A stretch of 64,000 bases of DNA, taken from NCBI RefSeq assembly GCF_020091405.1, contig NZ_CP081903.1, positions 3,100,501 through 3,164,500 of the forward strand. The letters are read 5' to 3'. Below, one piece after another: positions 44,223 to 52,015 of the stretch. Positions within the stretch are counted from its first letter, which is position 1. Each line of letters begins with the position of its first letter. Origin of the DNA: Bacteroides cellulosilyticus (lineage in GTDB: Bacteria > Bacteroidota > Bacteroidia > Bacteroidales > Bacteroidaceae). The position numbers and the translations under genes are program-made. The notes under the pieces were generated by a model. It had not been told where the DNA came from and searched no databases. It saw only the letters and a list, made by a program, of their open reading frames with translations.

Positions 44223-46433
44223 TTAAAGATTTTTTTCAAAGAAATTCGTCAGCTTCGTATACAGATGATAACGGGTGTTTCCGCCATAGATACTGTGGTT
44301 ACGGTTTGTATAGAGTTGCATATCGAATTGCTTGTTCAACTGCACCAGGTGCTCTGCGTATTCTGCACAGTTCTGGAAATGAACATTGTCATCCGCCATT
44401 CCATGTACCAGCAATAAATTGCCATGCAATTTGTCTGCCCGGGTGAAAGCGGAAGAGCCTTTATATCCTTCAGCATTCTCTTTGGGAGTGCGCATGAAGC
44501 GTTCGCCATAAATCGTGTCGTAGTAATTCCAGTCAGTGACGGCTGCTACTGCAACTCCGGCCTTGAATACGGGCGTTCCCTCACTCATACTCATGATGGT
44601 CATGTATCCGCCATAACTCCAGCCCCAGATGCCGATACGGTTTTTGTCTACATACGGCTGGCTACCCATATATTGGGCTGTTGCCACCTGATCTTTCGCC
44701 TCTTTCACGCCAAGATTCAGATAAGTGCATTTTTCGAAGTCTGCACCACGTCCGCCGGTTCCACGTCCGTCTACACAGACTACGATAAAACCACGACTGG
44801 CCATATAGGTTTCCCAACTGATGCTCCATGTGTCCAGTACCTGTTGTGAACCGGGGCCGCTGTATTGATACAGAAGTACAGGGTATTTTTTGGATGCGGA
44901 GAAATTCACCGGCTTCATCATCCAACCGTTCAGACTTACACCATCTCCGGTCTTGAAAGTGAAGAACTCCTTCTGAGGTACACTGTATTTGGCTAAAGTC
45001 TGTTTCAGATTATCATTCGTAACAAGCGTACTCAATACTTTACCTGTATTATCATTTAGAGTAATGACAGTGGGAGTATTCAGGTTTGAATAACGATTCA
45101 TGTAGTACTTCATGTTCGTACTGAACTGTGCACTGTTGAGACCCGGTTGAGAAGAAAGTTTGGTTTTCTTTCCCTTGCGGTCAATTTGGTATACAGCCTG
45201 GCGCAGCGGGCTTTCCTCATTACTGATATAATAGAAACTGTTATCATCAGCATCCCAACCCAGGAATTCTTTTACTTCATAGTTCCCACTGGTAACCTGT
45301 TTAATCAGATTTCCACCCATGCTGTACCAGTACAGATGATTGTAACCACTCTTTTCGCTCACGAAGCTGAAGTTTTCCGGATAGAAAATGATATTATCGA
45401 ATACGCCTTCTTTGATATAAGCGTCACTTTCGTCACGCAACACCTGTTTGCAAACAGTAGAACGCGGATCACCGAAATACATGTCGAGGCGGTTTTGATG
45501 GCGGTTTAAGGTGATAATGGCCAACTTGTTAGGATCTTGTGTGAAGCGGATACGCGGGATGTACCCGTCAGCATCCAAGGGAACCTGCATCTTGCGGGTT
45601 ACTTTCGATTTGATATCGAAGGTATGTACACTGACCTTTGAATTTGCCTCTCCTGTTTTGGGGTATTTATAAGTATAATCTCCCGGATACTTCTCAAAAG
45701 CTGTGATATGAGGATTGCTTCCGGCAAAAACAGGGAAGCTGTAAGAAGGCACTTCCGTCTCGTCAAAGCGGATATAAGCCAGCATCTTACTGTCGGCACT
45801 GAACTCCAGGGCACGGTTGAAAGAAAATTCTTCTTCATATACCCAGTCGGGGATACCGTTCAGAACGGCATTACGCTTGCCGTCTTCCGTAACCTGGCTT
45901 TCGCTGTTTCCGTAGAGAAACTTCACAAGATAGATATTATTATCCCGTACAAATGCAACCATTGTTCCGTCCGGTGAAAATACAGGTGCTTGCTGCGGTC
46001 CGCCGTCTGAAAGCTTTTCTACTATGTTATTGATTTCTCCGTTGACATTTCGCTTCAGACTATATATATAATGTATAGCTGTATAAGAGCGGCGATAAAT
46101 CGGAGTCTGTTCTGTAGCAATAAGCAGTTTGCTGCCGTCAGGTGAAAAACTGTAGCTGTCAAACGTCTTAAACGGACATTCGCGTGCGGTAGCAGCATCG
46201 AACAATACTTCTACCTGTTTTCCTGTCTTGAAAGAGTATTTGATGATCTGCGTTCCTTCCGCATTCATTTGCGAATAGTGTTCCCCGTCTCCGGGAATGG
46301 GAATGACTCCGTAAATATTTTCAGCGCGGAATTTACCTGATACAATATCTTTTAAATCGAGAGGCTGACCGCCTTGTGCAAAGCCTGCCAATGTGCAGAG
46401 GCAAAGAAGAATTGCAATACTTATCTGTTTCAT
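44223..46433 (-). CDS. Dipeptidyl peptidase IV (S9B prolyl peptidase)
   Basis: 736 residues with a signal peptide (about 1-19), hence exported to the periplasm. An eight-bladed propeller (DPPIV N-terminal domain) is followed by the hydrolase domain. Active-site Ser in GWSYGGYMTI (about 607), Asp in HGMADDNVHF (about 680), His in NRNHSIYGG (about 712). The double-Glu motif typical of DPPIV appears as YEEEFSFNRALEFS (about residue 200). It removes X-Pro dipeptides from peptide N-termini. Upstream of lipA; no -7 box recognised. Confidence 0.94.
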   Translation of the reverse strand: MKQISIAILLCLCTLAGFAQGGQPLDLKDIVSGKFRAENIYGVIPIPGDGEHYSQMNAEGTQIIKYSFKTGKQVEVLFDAATARECPFKTFDSYSFSPDGSKLLIATEQTPIYRRSYTAIHYIYSLKRNVNGEINNIVEKLSDGGPQQAPVFSPDGTMVAFVRDNNIYLVKFLYGNSESQVTEDGKRNAVLNGIPDWVYEEEFSFNRALEFSADSKMLAYIRFDETEVPSYSFPVFAGSNPHITAFEKYPGDYTYKYPKTGEANSKVSVHTFDIKSKVTRKMQVPLDADGYIPRIRFTQDPNKLAIITLNRHQNRLDMYFGDPRSTVCKQVLRDESDAYIKEGVFDNIIFYPENFSFVSEKSGYNHLYWYSMGGNLIKQVTSGNYEVKEFLGWDADDNSFYYISNEESPLRQAVYQIDRKGKKTKLSSQPGLNSAQFSTNMKYYMNRYSNLNTPTVITLNDNTGKVLSTLVTNDNLKQTLAKYSVPQKEFFTFKTGDGVSLNGWMMKPVNFSASKKYPVLLYQYSGPGSQQVLDTWSISWETYMASRGFIVVCVDGRGTGGRGADFEKCTYLNLGVKEAKDQVATAQYMGSQPYVDKNRIGIWGWSYGGYMTIMSMSEGTPVFKAGVAVAAVTDWNYYDTIYGERFMRTPKENAEGYKGSSAFTRADKLHGNLLLVHGMADDNVHFQNCAEYAEHLVQLNKQFDMQLYTNRNHSIYGGNTRYHLYTKLTNFFEKNL

Positions 46434-46489
46434 AATCCTGTTTGATTTCTTTAAATAGGTAAATCTGGAAATAAATTATTAAAAGAAGA

Positions 46490-46798
46490 CTATAACAACG
46501 AGGCACACATTTTGCGTATTTCGTGTAGCCTGTTATTTAGCGTGCTTTCTTTACGGGCAACAGCCATATTGTAACGGGTTTGCATGTTGGCAAGCAGTTC
46601 TGCATTAATATTCAAAGCGGCTTCCACCATTAAGGCAAAGTCACTGGTTATGGGGCGTTTCCCGTTTAGTATCTCATTGAGCATAGTATAGGATACCCCT
46701 AAAACTTCTGAAAATTTCTTTTGAGAAATTTTACGGCATTCCAATTCTTCTTTCAAAACATCTCCCGGATGAGTTGGTATTCTTTTTACTGTATTCAT
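46490..46798 (-). CDS. higA: HigA-type antitoxin, XRE-family HTH protein (pair 2)
   Basis: 102 residues. N-terminal RIPTHPGDVLKEELECRKIS is the HigA signature; the HTH is KFSEVLGVSYTMLNEILNGKRPIT. Same layout and strong similarity to the antitoxin at 30305-30625. Its start codon is 4 nt after the toxin stop. Neutralises the toxin and is expected to bind the ATATTCACT/AGTGAATAT operator upstream. Confidence 0.9.
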   Translation of the reverse strand: MNTVKRIPTHPGDVLKEELECRKISQKKFSEVLGVSYTMLNEILNGKRPITSDFALMVEAALNINAELLANMQTRYNMAVARKESTLNNRLHEIRKMCASLL

Positions 46799-46802
46799 AA
46801 TT

Positions 46803-47114
46803 CTATTGATAATGATTGGTTATATCCAATACGGTACATATTGTTACAACTGTCTCGTTTCCTTCTTTTTTTATTTTGAATTCCAGTCGATAATGATAGT
46901 CTAAACGAATAGAAAAGCTATCTTTGCCATTCAGTGCTTCAAAATTTAATGAATTGAAGACGAATAAGTCTTCAATTCTTGTTGCTCCCATCAAGGTATC
47001 TATACGCTTCTGGTATTTCTTTATTACAGATGCATCAAAGCGGTGTTTCTTATCCTTGCATTTGCCATCTTCATAAAGTTCACGCAGATAGTCTTTGTCA
47101 TATTCAATAACCAT
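46803..47114 (-). CDS. higB: HigB/RelE-type toxin (pair 2)
   Basis: 103 residues. It is co-linear with the pair 1 toxin: EYDKDYLRELYEDGKCKDKKH versus EFEKEYLAELYEKGKTNDKKH at the start, ATRIEDLFVFNSLNFEALNGK in the middle, SIRLDYHYRLEFKI as the central strand and LDITNHYQ at the end. So the family call supports both. Putative ribosome-dependent mRNA interferase, or a related RelE-fold protein; activity untested. Transcribed with its antitoxin from the promoter at 47133-47140. Confidence 0.88.
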   Translation of the reverse strand: MVIEYDKDYLRELYEDGKCKDKKHRFDASVIKKYQKRIDTLMGATRIEDLFVFNSLNFEALNGKDSFSIRLDYHYRLEFKIKKEGNETVVTICTVLDITNHYQ

Positions 47115-47132
47115 TGCTTTATCTTTATGTTA

Positions 47133-47176
47133 CAAAGATAACTCTAATTTGAGATATTCACTCATTTAGTGAATAT
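47133..47176 (-). promoter_or_regulatory. Promoter and operator of HigBA-like pair 2
   Basis: Minus-strand -7 box TATCTTTG (47133-47140). The inverted repeat ATATTCACT-N5-AGTGAATAT (47154-47176) is centred 25 bp upstream, exactly the spacing seen in pair 1, and would cover the -33 region. Confidence 0.75.
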
Positions 47177-47200
47177 TTATTTTGTTTTATTATCAAGAAA

Positions 47201-47239
47201 AGCCCGTCCAGCTTTGTGGGGGCAAAGCTGAGGCGGGCT
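47201..47239 (-). terminator. Terminator of the ROK-MFS-SIS operon
   Basis: AGCCCGTCCAGCTTTG (47201-47216) pairs with CAAAGCTGAGGCGGGCT (47223-47239) with a bulge. On the minus strand TTTTCTTGAT follows; intrinsic terminator 38 nt after the SIS gene. Confidence 0.92.
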
Positions 47240-47276
47240 ACCGTCACTCATAAATGATGATTGGGGCTTCTTTTGG

Positions 47277-48038
47277 TTAGAGGATTTTTACTTTCTTTTG
47301 ATATTCGGCAATAGCAGCATCCAGGCGTTCGTGAGCAGTTGTGTCGCCCGGAACGTTATGTGACGGATGGATATACAGATGTACGCCGCGATCTGCCAGA
47401 ATTTCGGCAACGGTAGTGATGGTCATCCATACCATAGTAACGAAACTCAGGGTTGACAATGGTCCCACCTTGTCGAAATGATTCTTCAAAGGCACGGAAG
47501 CATCTACCAAAGGCACGCAGGAGTCCACTATGATATCGGCAAGTTGGAACAGGTTCTTACCGCTGGAATGACGGCTTGCTTTGTCGCCAGTTTCTCCGGC
47601 TGAGCCGTAAACGATTACCTTCATGCCACGCTTCTTTGCTTCCAGTGCCATGTCGATGTTTACTGCATTGATTCCTGTGTGAGAGAAAATCCAGATACAG
47701 TCTTTGGAATCGAAATCATAATTCTTCATGATTGCCTGTCCGTAACCCTCTGTTCTTTCCAGAAACAGGAATTGATGGATACCCATTTGGCCGATGATTT
47801 GTGTAAAGAATGTCAGCGGAAGTTCGCACAACGGGTGAAAACCTACAAAACTACCGATGCGAGGATACATCTCTTCAACGGGAATTGTTGCGTGACCACA
47901 TCCGAACGTGTGTACCCAACGGCCGGCTTCGATGGAATCTGCCATAGCGGTGGCTGCCTTTTTGATATTCTCCAATTGCGTGGCTTCCAGTTTTTCCATG
48001 ATGCCATGCGCGTTTTTTAACCATTCAAGTGCTAACAT
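47277..48038 (-). CDS. SIS-domain sugar isomerase/phosphosugar-binding protein
   Basis: 253 residues; one SIS domain with WVHTFGCGHATIPVEEMYPR (phosphosugar loop region), WIFSHTGINAVNIDMALEAKKRGMKVIVYGSA (the S-H-x-G-N-like loop) and the C-terminal Ser/Thr-rich helix. Proteins of this length with SIS plus HVHPSHNVPGD-type ends are usually annotated as sugar isomerase-domain proteins of unknown substrate. Its position behind a ROK kinase and a transporter suggests it works on the phosphorylated sugar made by that kinase. Cytoplasmic, third gene of the operon, 35 bp after the transporter. Confidence 0.85.
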   Translation of the reverse strand: MLALEWLKNAHGIMEKLEATQLENIKKAATAMADSIEAGRWVHTFGCGHATIPVEEMYPRIGSFVGFHPLCELPLTFFTQIIGQMGIHQFLFLERTEGYGQAIMKNYDFDSKDCIWIFSHTGINAVNIDMALEAKKRGMKVIVYGSAGETGDKASRHSSGKNLFQLADIIVDSCVPLVDASVPLKNHFDKVGPLSTLSFVTMVWMTITTVAEILADRGVHLYIHPSHNVPGDTTAHERLDAAIAEYQKKVKIL

Positions 48039-48073
48039 AATTTTTTTGATTTTTAGGGGGTAAATAATTTCTT

Positions 48074-49219
48074 TTATTTGAGTGAGCGTTTAAACAATAG
48101 AAGCATGATGAGCAGGGAGGCAATCATCATATAAGGATACACAACGATACTGTATCCTTGCGAGATAATTCCCGTGAGGCTGTTCAGTAATGTCTGTCCG
48201 ATCAGAGCTATAACAAGGGCCACACTGAATGCCGTTCCCGACAGAGAAGCGTACCGGCTGCCGACAATGCTGAGTATGACGGGGAAAGTAGATGCTAGTC
48301 CTGCACCGACAAGCACCATGCCTATGGCAGCACGTGCAAAGTCCGGTGAAAAAGTGAGCATTGCAAAACCTATTGCGGCCGTAATCAGGCTGGCGCGAAG
48401 AACAGTTTCCTGTTTTATCTTCTTGAAGAGAACCACCAGCAACAGACGGGCGACAGTCAGTCCGGCCACCATGCAAGTCAGTGCCATGAGCGCCCGGTTT
48501 TCGGGGATGTTGGTGGTTTGTCCCAGGTAGAGTGTAGTCCAGTTATTGCATACACCTTCGATACCGCTTTGGAAAAAGAGGATAAAACTGAGTAATAATA
48601 AGCTGCTTTCTTTTAACAACCCCAGTCCTTCTTTGATTGGGAATCCTTGCGGCTGTTTGGGGGCAGGGAAGCGTACACCGAGACAGAACAGGATACCTGC
48701 CAGCATTACAACGCCCGTGCCTTGCAGTATAATTTCAAAAGAATAATATCCGGACAGGAAACTGAGTAATACAGGAATCCCCAGCGCACCGATACCATAG
48801 AATGCACCCAGCAGACTAAGGCGCGAACCTTTCTCCGTTTCGTCGGAAATATCAGCTACTAAAGCATTTGTTTCACCGTTCAGAATCCCTCCTCCCAGGC
48901 CGATACCGATAATGGAAAGTTGCAACAATGGGATACTTGTAAAGAAAGCAATTCCTTCCAGTCCGAGCAACACGACCAGGCAACTGAGCAGCAGTAACGC
49001 TTTGTGTCCGAAGCGGTCTACAATAGGACCGAACAACAGGGAGCCTCCCAATAAACCGAGAGGCAGGAACGTCACCAGTGCGGTGGCTTGGAGATTGTCC
49101 AAACCCAGTTTGGTGGTGAGGGACGGTAGTACCGAGCCCAGGGTGATCATCGAAATGCCAAAGAAACACATACCGATGCACGCAGCCGTGAAAACCAGAT
49201 TCTTGTTGTAACTACTCAT
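48074..49219 (-). CDS. MFS transporter, sugar-type
   Basis: 381 residues, twelve hydrophobic helices. The first loop LVTFLPLGLLGGSLLFGPIVDRFGHKALLL carries the MFS signature with D-R-x-G-x-K. The helix VGAGLASTFPVILSIVGSRYASLSGTA is the second-half equivalent. No signal peptide beyond helix 1. It sits between a ROK kinase and an SIS isomerase on one operon (33 and 35 bp gaps), so it probably imports the sugar that they then phosphorylate and isomerise. Substrate not set by sequence. Confidence 0.9.
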   Translation of the reverse strand: MSSYNKNLVFTAACIGMCFFGISMITLGSVLPSLTTKLGLDNLQATALVTFLPLGLLGGSLLFGPIVDRFGHKALLLLSCLVVLLGLEGIAFFTSIPLLQLSIIGIGLGGGILNGETNALVADISDETEKGSRLSLLGAFYGIGALGIPVLLSFLSGYYSFEIILQGTGVVMLAGILFCLGVRFPAPKQPQGFPIKEGLGLLKESSLLLLSFILFFQSGIEGVCNNWTTLYLGQTTNIPENRALMALTCMVAGLTVARLLLVVLFKKIKQETVLRASLITAAIGFAMLTFSPDFARAAIGMVLVGAGLASTFPVILSIVGSRYASLSGTAFSVALVIALIGQTLLNSLTGIISQGYSIVVYPYMMIASLLIMLLLFKRSLK

Positions 49220-49252
49220 ATTAATATAATAAAGATAAGTAAGGTGGTAAGA

Positions 49253-50212
49253 TTACTCGTACAGGTGCTTTTTAATAGCGAGAAAGGCAGCTCCTATCAG
49301 TCCGGCATTACCGGACAATTGAGAGGCTACAAATTCCACCTGCTTGATACTGAGCGGTTGTGCCCATTTGCAGGCTTCTTTGTAGATATCATCTATAAAG
49401 ATACCGGCAGGGCCGAATACCCCTCCACCCCAGATTATCTTTTGCGGATTCAGCAGGCTGACAAAGTTGGCAGAGGCCATTCCCCACATTTCTATGGCTT
49501 TGTGTAGTACGGAAACTGCAATCGGATCTTCCTCATTGTATGCGCTGAATACATCATAAGCGGAAATGCGGCAGATAGGTTTTTGACGTAAGCGTCCTTT
49601 ATAAGCTTTATTTGCACGGACTGCATCCCGCACTCTGGCTCCGATACCATTTCCCGAGGCATAATATTCGAAACAACCGCAGGCATCGTATTCTTCTTTA
49701 TAAGGAGGTTGCAGTGCCATCCAGCCGGTAGCGCCGATGATGTCGTTTGCGCCGTGCAACACGTGTCCGTCGATGATGATTCCAGCGCCTATACCGGTTC
49801 CTACGGCAATGAATACTGCACTATGGCAGTCTTTGGCTGCTCCCTGCCACATTTCTCCATACATATAGCAAGTACGGTCGCTGTCGATGTAGATTTCTAT
49901 ATCCGGTGCCGTTACGGTACGGAGTACTTCTTGTAGCGGGTAGTTTTCCCAGCCGGGGATGTTCGGGGCCCATACACGTCCCGTCTGCGAATAGACAATG
50001 CCGGGGACACATATACCGACGCCGTCAATCTGGATACGGCTTCTGCGGGCAACAGTCAGGAGTTTATCAAGGATTTCTGCGGCAAGTTTGCCTACTTCGT
50101 GTCCCGTTCTTCCTTTCAGCAGACGCTTTCGGTTGAACAACATACTTCCGTCAGGGAGGAAAATAGCGCTTGCTATTTTGGTGCCGCCTATGTCGAGAGC
50201 GATGGTAGCCAT
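49253..50212 (-). CDS. ROK-family sugar kinase
   Basis: 319 residues. ATP-binding start IALDIGGTKIASAIFLPDG and second motif VFIAVGTGIGAGIIIDGHV are standard for ROK kinases; sugar-binding Asp and His region follows (VLHGANDIIGATGW). The zinc motif is reduced: ROK proteins usually have a His plus CxCGxxGCxE, but here DACGCFEYYASG keeps only two cysteines and the usual GH is replaced by ATGW. No N-terminal HTH, so an enzyme rather than a repressor. First gene of the operon with MFS and SIS genes; glucose, ManNAc or GlcNAc are candidate substrates. Confidence 0.9.
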   Translation of the reverse strand: MATIALDIGGTKIASAIFLPDGSMLFNRKRLLKGRTGHEVGKLAAEILDKLLTVARRSRIQIDGVGICVPGIVYSQTGRVWAPNIPGWENYPLQEVLRTVTAPDIEIYIDSDRTCYMYGEMWQGAAKDCHSAVFIAVGTGIGAGIIIDGHVLHGANDIIGATGWMALQPPYKEEYDACGCFEYYASGNGIGARVRDAVRANKAYKGRLRQKPICRISAYDVFSAYNEEDPIAVSVLHKAIEMWGMASANFVSLLNPQKIIWGGGVFGPAGIFIDDIYKEACKWAQPLSIKQVEFVASQLSGNAGLIGAAFLAIKKHLYE

Positions 50213-50253
50213 GGTGTTATAGTATTTATAGGTTGATCTATCAAGGTTTTAGG

Positions 50254-50261
50254 CAAAGCTA
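50254..50261 (-). promoter_or_regulatory. Candidate -7 box for the ROK-MFS-SIS operon
   Basis: TAGCTTTG on the minus strand fits TAnnTTTG, about 42 bp before the start codon. No -33 at the expected distance. Confidence 0.45.
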
Positions 50262-50485
50262 TGAATTAATTTCGTTTTCCATGCTTCTTTATAGAAGGAA
50301 ATGTATGTAAAACATGTTGCTGATCACTAAAATATATTTAATGGATTCGTTCTGATGTGCGACGCTCGTATTCTATCTTGTTTATTATCAATGGGAGAAA
50401 CATTTTTTAATGCAATACAAAATAAATGGTTTTATGTTCGTTAACGTTTGTCTCCGGAGCTGTTAGGTGGATATGTGAGTTATAG

Positions 50486-50692
50486 CAAATACGGTTCAGA
50501 TACGGCTCGGTTATGTACCGGATATGCATAAATCGTATTTGATATCAGGTGATTATTTGTTTTGGCTATGTCTGTTTGAACTTTTGCAGTAGGCTTTACC
50601 GGATGTTGACCTTGGTTAACAGCCCTGCCAACCTTAGTAAACAGGTCCGTCAACCTTGGTTGATAAGCCTGTTTACCAAGGTCAACACCTGA
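50486..50692. repeat. 11/22-bp-period repeats in the gap before the radical SAM gene
   Basis: The first part (50486-50541) is a degenerate run of 11-mers with outer arms CAAATACG (50486-50493) and CGTATTTG (50534-50541). The second (50605-50692) is four units of exactly 22 bp starting at 50605, 50627, 50649 and 50671, with TGTTGACCTTGGT (50604-50616) complementary to ACCAAGGTCAACA (50675-50687). Confidence 0.85.
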
Positions 50693-50769
50693 TTATTCCT
50701 AAGGCTGATGGGGTATTTCGCTGGTTCTTAGTAGAATAGTGACTGATATGAAATGAATGAATGCCTCGT

Positions 50770-50911
50770 CCTATATGGTTTGACTGCGAAAGTGAGAGCA
50801 ACCCCTTGCCCTCACACCGGATTTTTTACTACCACCACGCTTAATATCTTAACTATCAGCGGTTACACACTAAAAGTGAGAGCAGTGAGGGTAACTTGAA
50901 TCAACTTTTCA
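50770..50911. repeat. Probable dispersed Bacteroides repeat element
   Basis: AAAGTGAGAGCA occurs twice (50789-50800 and 50873-50884), around G+C-rich and A+T-rich pieces, and GTGAG...CTCAC can pair at 50792-50815. A tiny frame from a TTG at 50780 to 50899 (39 codons; includes KVRATPCPHTGFF and LKVRAVRVT) looks like fragments I recall as small annotated proteins in Bacteroides genomes. I treat it as a repeat rather than a gene. There is no recognisable insertion-sequence end. Confidence 0.5.
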
Positions 50912-51000
50912 TTGAACGCTGAATTCAACTTTTATGTGCGACACCTTTTTCCGGGCTCACATTTGTATCCTAACCGAAGCTTTATCTCAAAGAAAAGCCT

Positions 51001-51008
51001 TATTTTTG
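51001..51008 (+). promoter_or_regulatory. Candidate -7 box for the TIGR01212-type radical SAM gene
   Basis: TATTTTTG fits TAnnTTTG and lies 18 bp before the ATG at 51026. This fixes that ATG rather than the upstream one at 50912, which lies before the box. Confidence 0.55.
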
Positions 51009-51025
51009 TAACAAATAACAGCTTT

Positions 51026-51955
51026 ATGGATGTAGCACCTATATTATATAATGAGTTTCCGCTTTTCCTGAAACGTTATTTTCCGTATAAGGTACAGAAA
51101 ATATCACTGAATGCCGGTTTCACCTGCCCGAATCGGGATGGTGTGAAAGGATATGGCGGTTGTACCTATTGCAATAATCAGACTTTCAATCCCGAATACT
51201 GTCGTACGGAAAAATCCGTAACTCAGCAGTTGGAAGAGGGGAAAGTCTTTTTCGCCCATAAGTATCCCGAAATGAAATACCTTGCCTACTTTCAGGCATA
51301 CACCAATACTTACGGTGAATTGGAAGCATTGAAGCGGAAATATGAGGAAGCACTGTCTGTTCCCGATGTGGTCGGTCTGGTCATCGGTACCCGGCCGGAT
51401 TGTATGCCGGATACTTTGCTGCATTATCTGGAAGAAGTGAATAAAAACACTTTCCTGTTGGTTGAATATGGTATTGAAAGTACCCACGATGCCACACTCC
51501 GCCGAATCAATCGCGGACACACTTTTCAGGATACGGTAGATGCTGTGGAAAGAACTGTTGCCTGTGGCATTCTTACCGGTGGGCATGTTATATTGGGACT
51601 TCCCGGTGAAACGCATGAAGACTTGGTTGCACAGGCCGCTACGCTGTCGCGCCTTCCGATTACAACTCTCAAAATGCATCAATTGCAGTTGATACGCGGT
51701 ACCCGTATGGCACATGAATATGAACAACATCCCGAAGACTTCCACCTTTTCGGGGTAGAAGAGTATATTGATTTGGTAATAGACTATATAGAGCATCTGC
51801 GCCCCGATTTAGTTTTAGAACGCTTTGTTTCGCAGTCTCCTAAAGAATTGTTAATTGCACCCGACTGGGGACTGAAAAATTATGAATTTAATCATCGGAT
51901 ACAAAAAAAAATGCGTCAGCTCGGAGCTTATCAGGGAAAGAAATATGATATGTGA
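51026..51955 (+). CDS. Radical SAM protein, TIGR01212 (YhcC-like)
   Basis: 309 residues from MDVAPILYNEFPLFLKRYFP. The radical SAM cluster motif is CPNRDGVKGYGGCTYCNN, the extended CxxxxxxxxCxxC form of this family. Then FQAYTNTYGELEALKRKYEEAL, IGTRPDCMPD, EYGIESTHDATLRRINRGHT and GGHVILGLPGETHEDL follow the family order. The family is widespread, with a proposed role in tRNA or RNA modification that is not settled. A longer frame exists from 50912, but its first 38 residues run through the promoter. Confidence 0.9.
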   Translation: MDVAPILYNEFPLFLKRYFPYKVQKISLNAGFTCPNRDGVKGYGGCTYCNNQTFNPEYCRTEKSVTQQLEEGKVFFAHKYPEMKYLAYFQAYTNTYGELEALKRKYEEALSVPDVVGLVIGTRPDCMPDTLLHYLEEVNKNTFLLVEYGIESTHDATLRRINRGHTFQDTVDAVERTVACGILTGGHVILGLPGETHEDLVAQAATLSRLPITTLKMHQLQLIRGTRMAHEYEQHPEDFHLFGVEEYIDLVIDYIEHLRPDLVLERFVSQSPKELLIAPDWGLKNYEFNHRIQKKMRQLGAYQGKKYDM

Positions 51956-51966
51956 GAAAAAAAACT

Positions 51967-51974
51967 TATTTTTG
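51967..51974 (+). promoter_or_regulatory. Candidate -7 box for the flavodiiron gene
   Basis: TATTTTTG fits TAnnTTTG and leaves a leader of about 35 nt before the ATG at 52016. It lies 12 bp after the preceding stop codon. Confidence 0.5.
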
Positions 51975-52015
51975 CGGCTGTTTGAATATAGAATCAATCT
52001 AAATAAAGAAGTTTT

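Noticed and set aside
50780..50899. Small protein-coding gene
   Set aside because: TTG start, no recognised ribosome site or promoter, and the frame lies within what looks like a dispersed repeat.
50912..51025. Longer N-terminus of the radical SAM protein
   Set aside because: The -7 box at 51001-51008 would be inside the coding region, and the family starts near MDVAPILYNEF.
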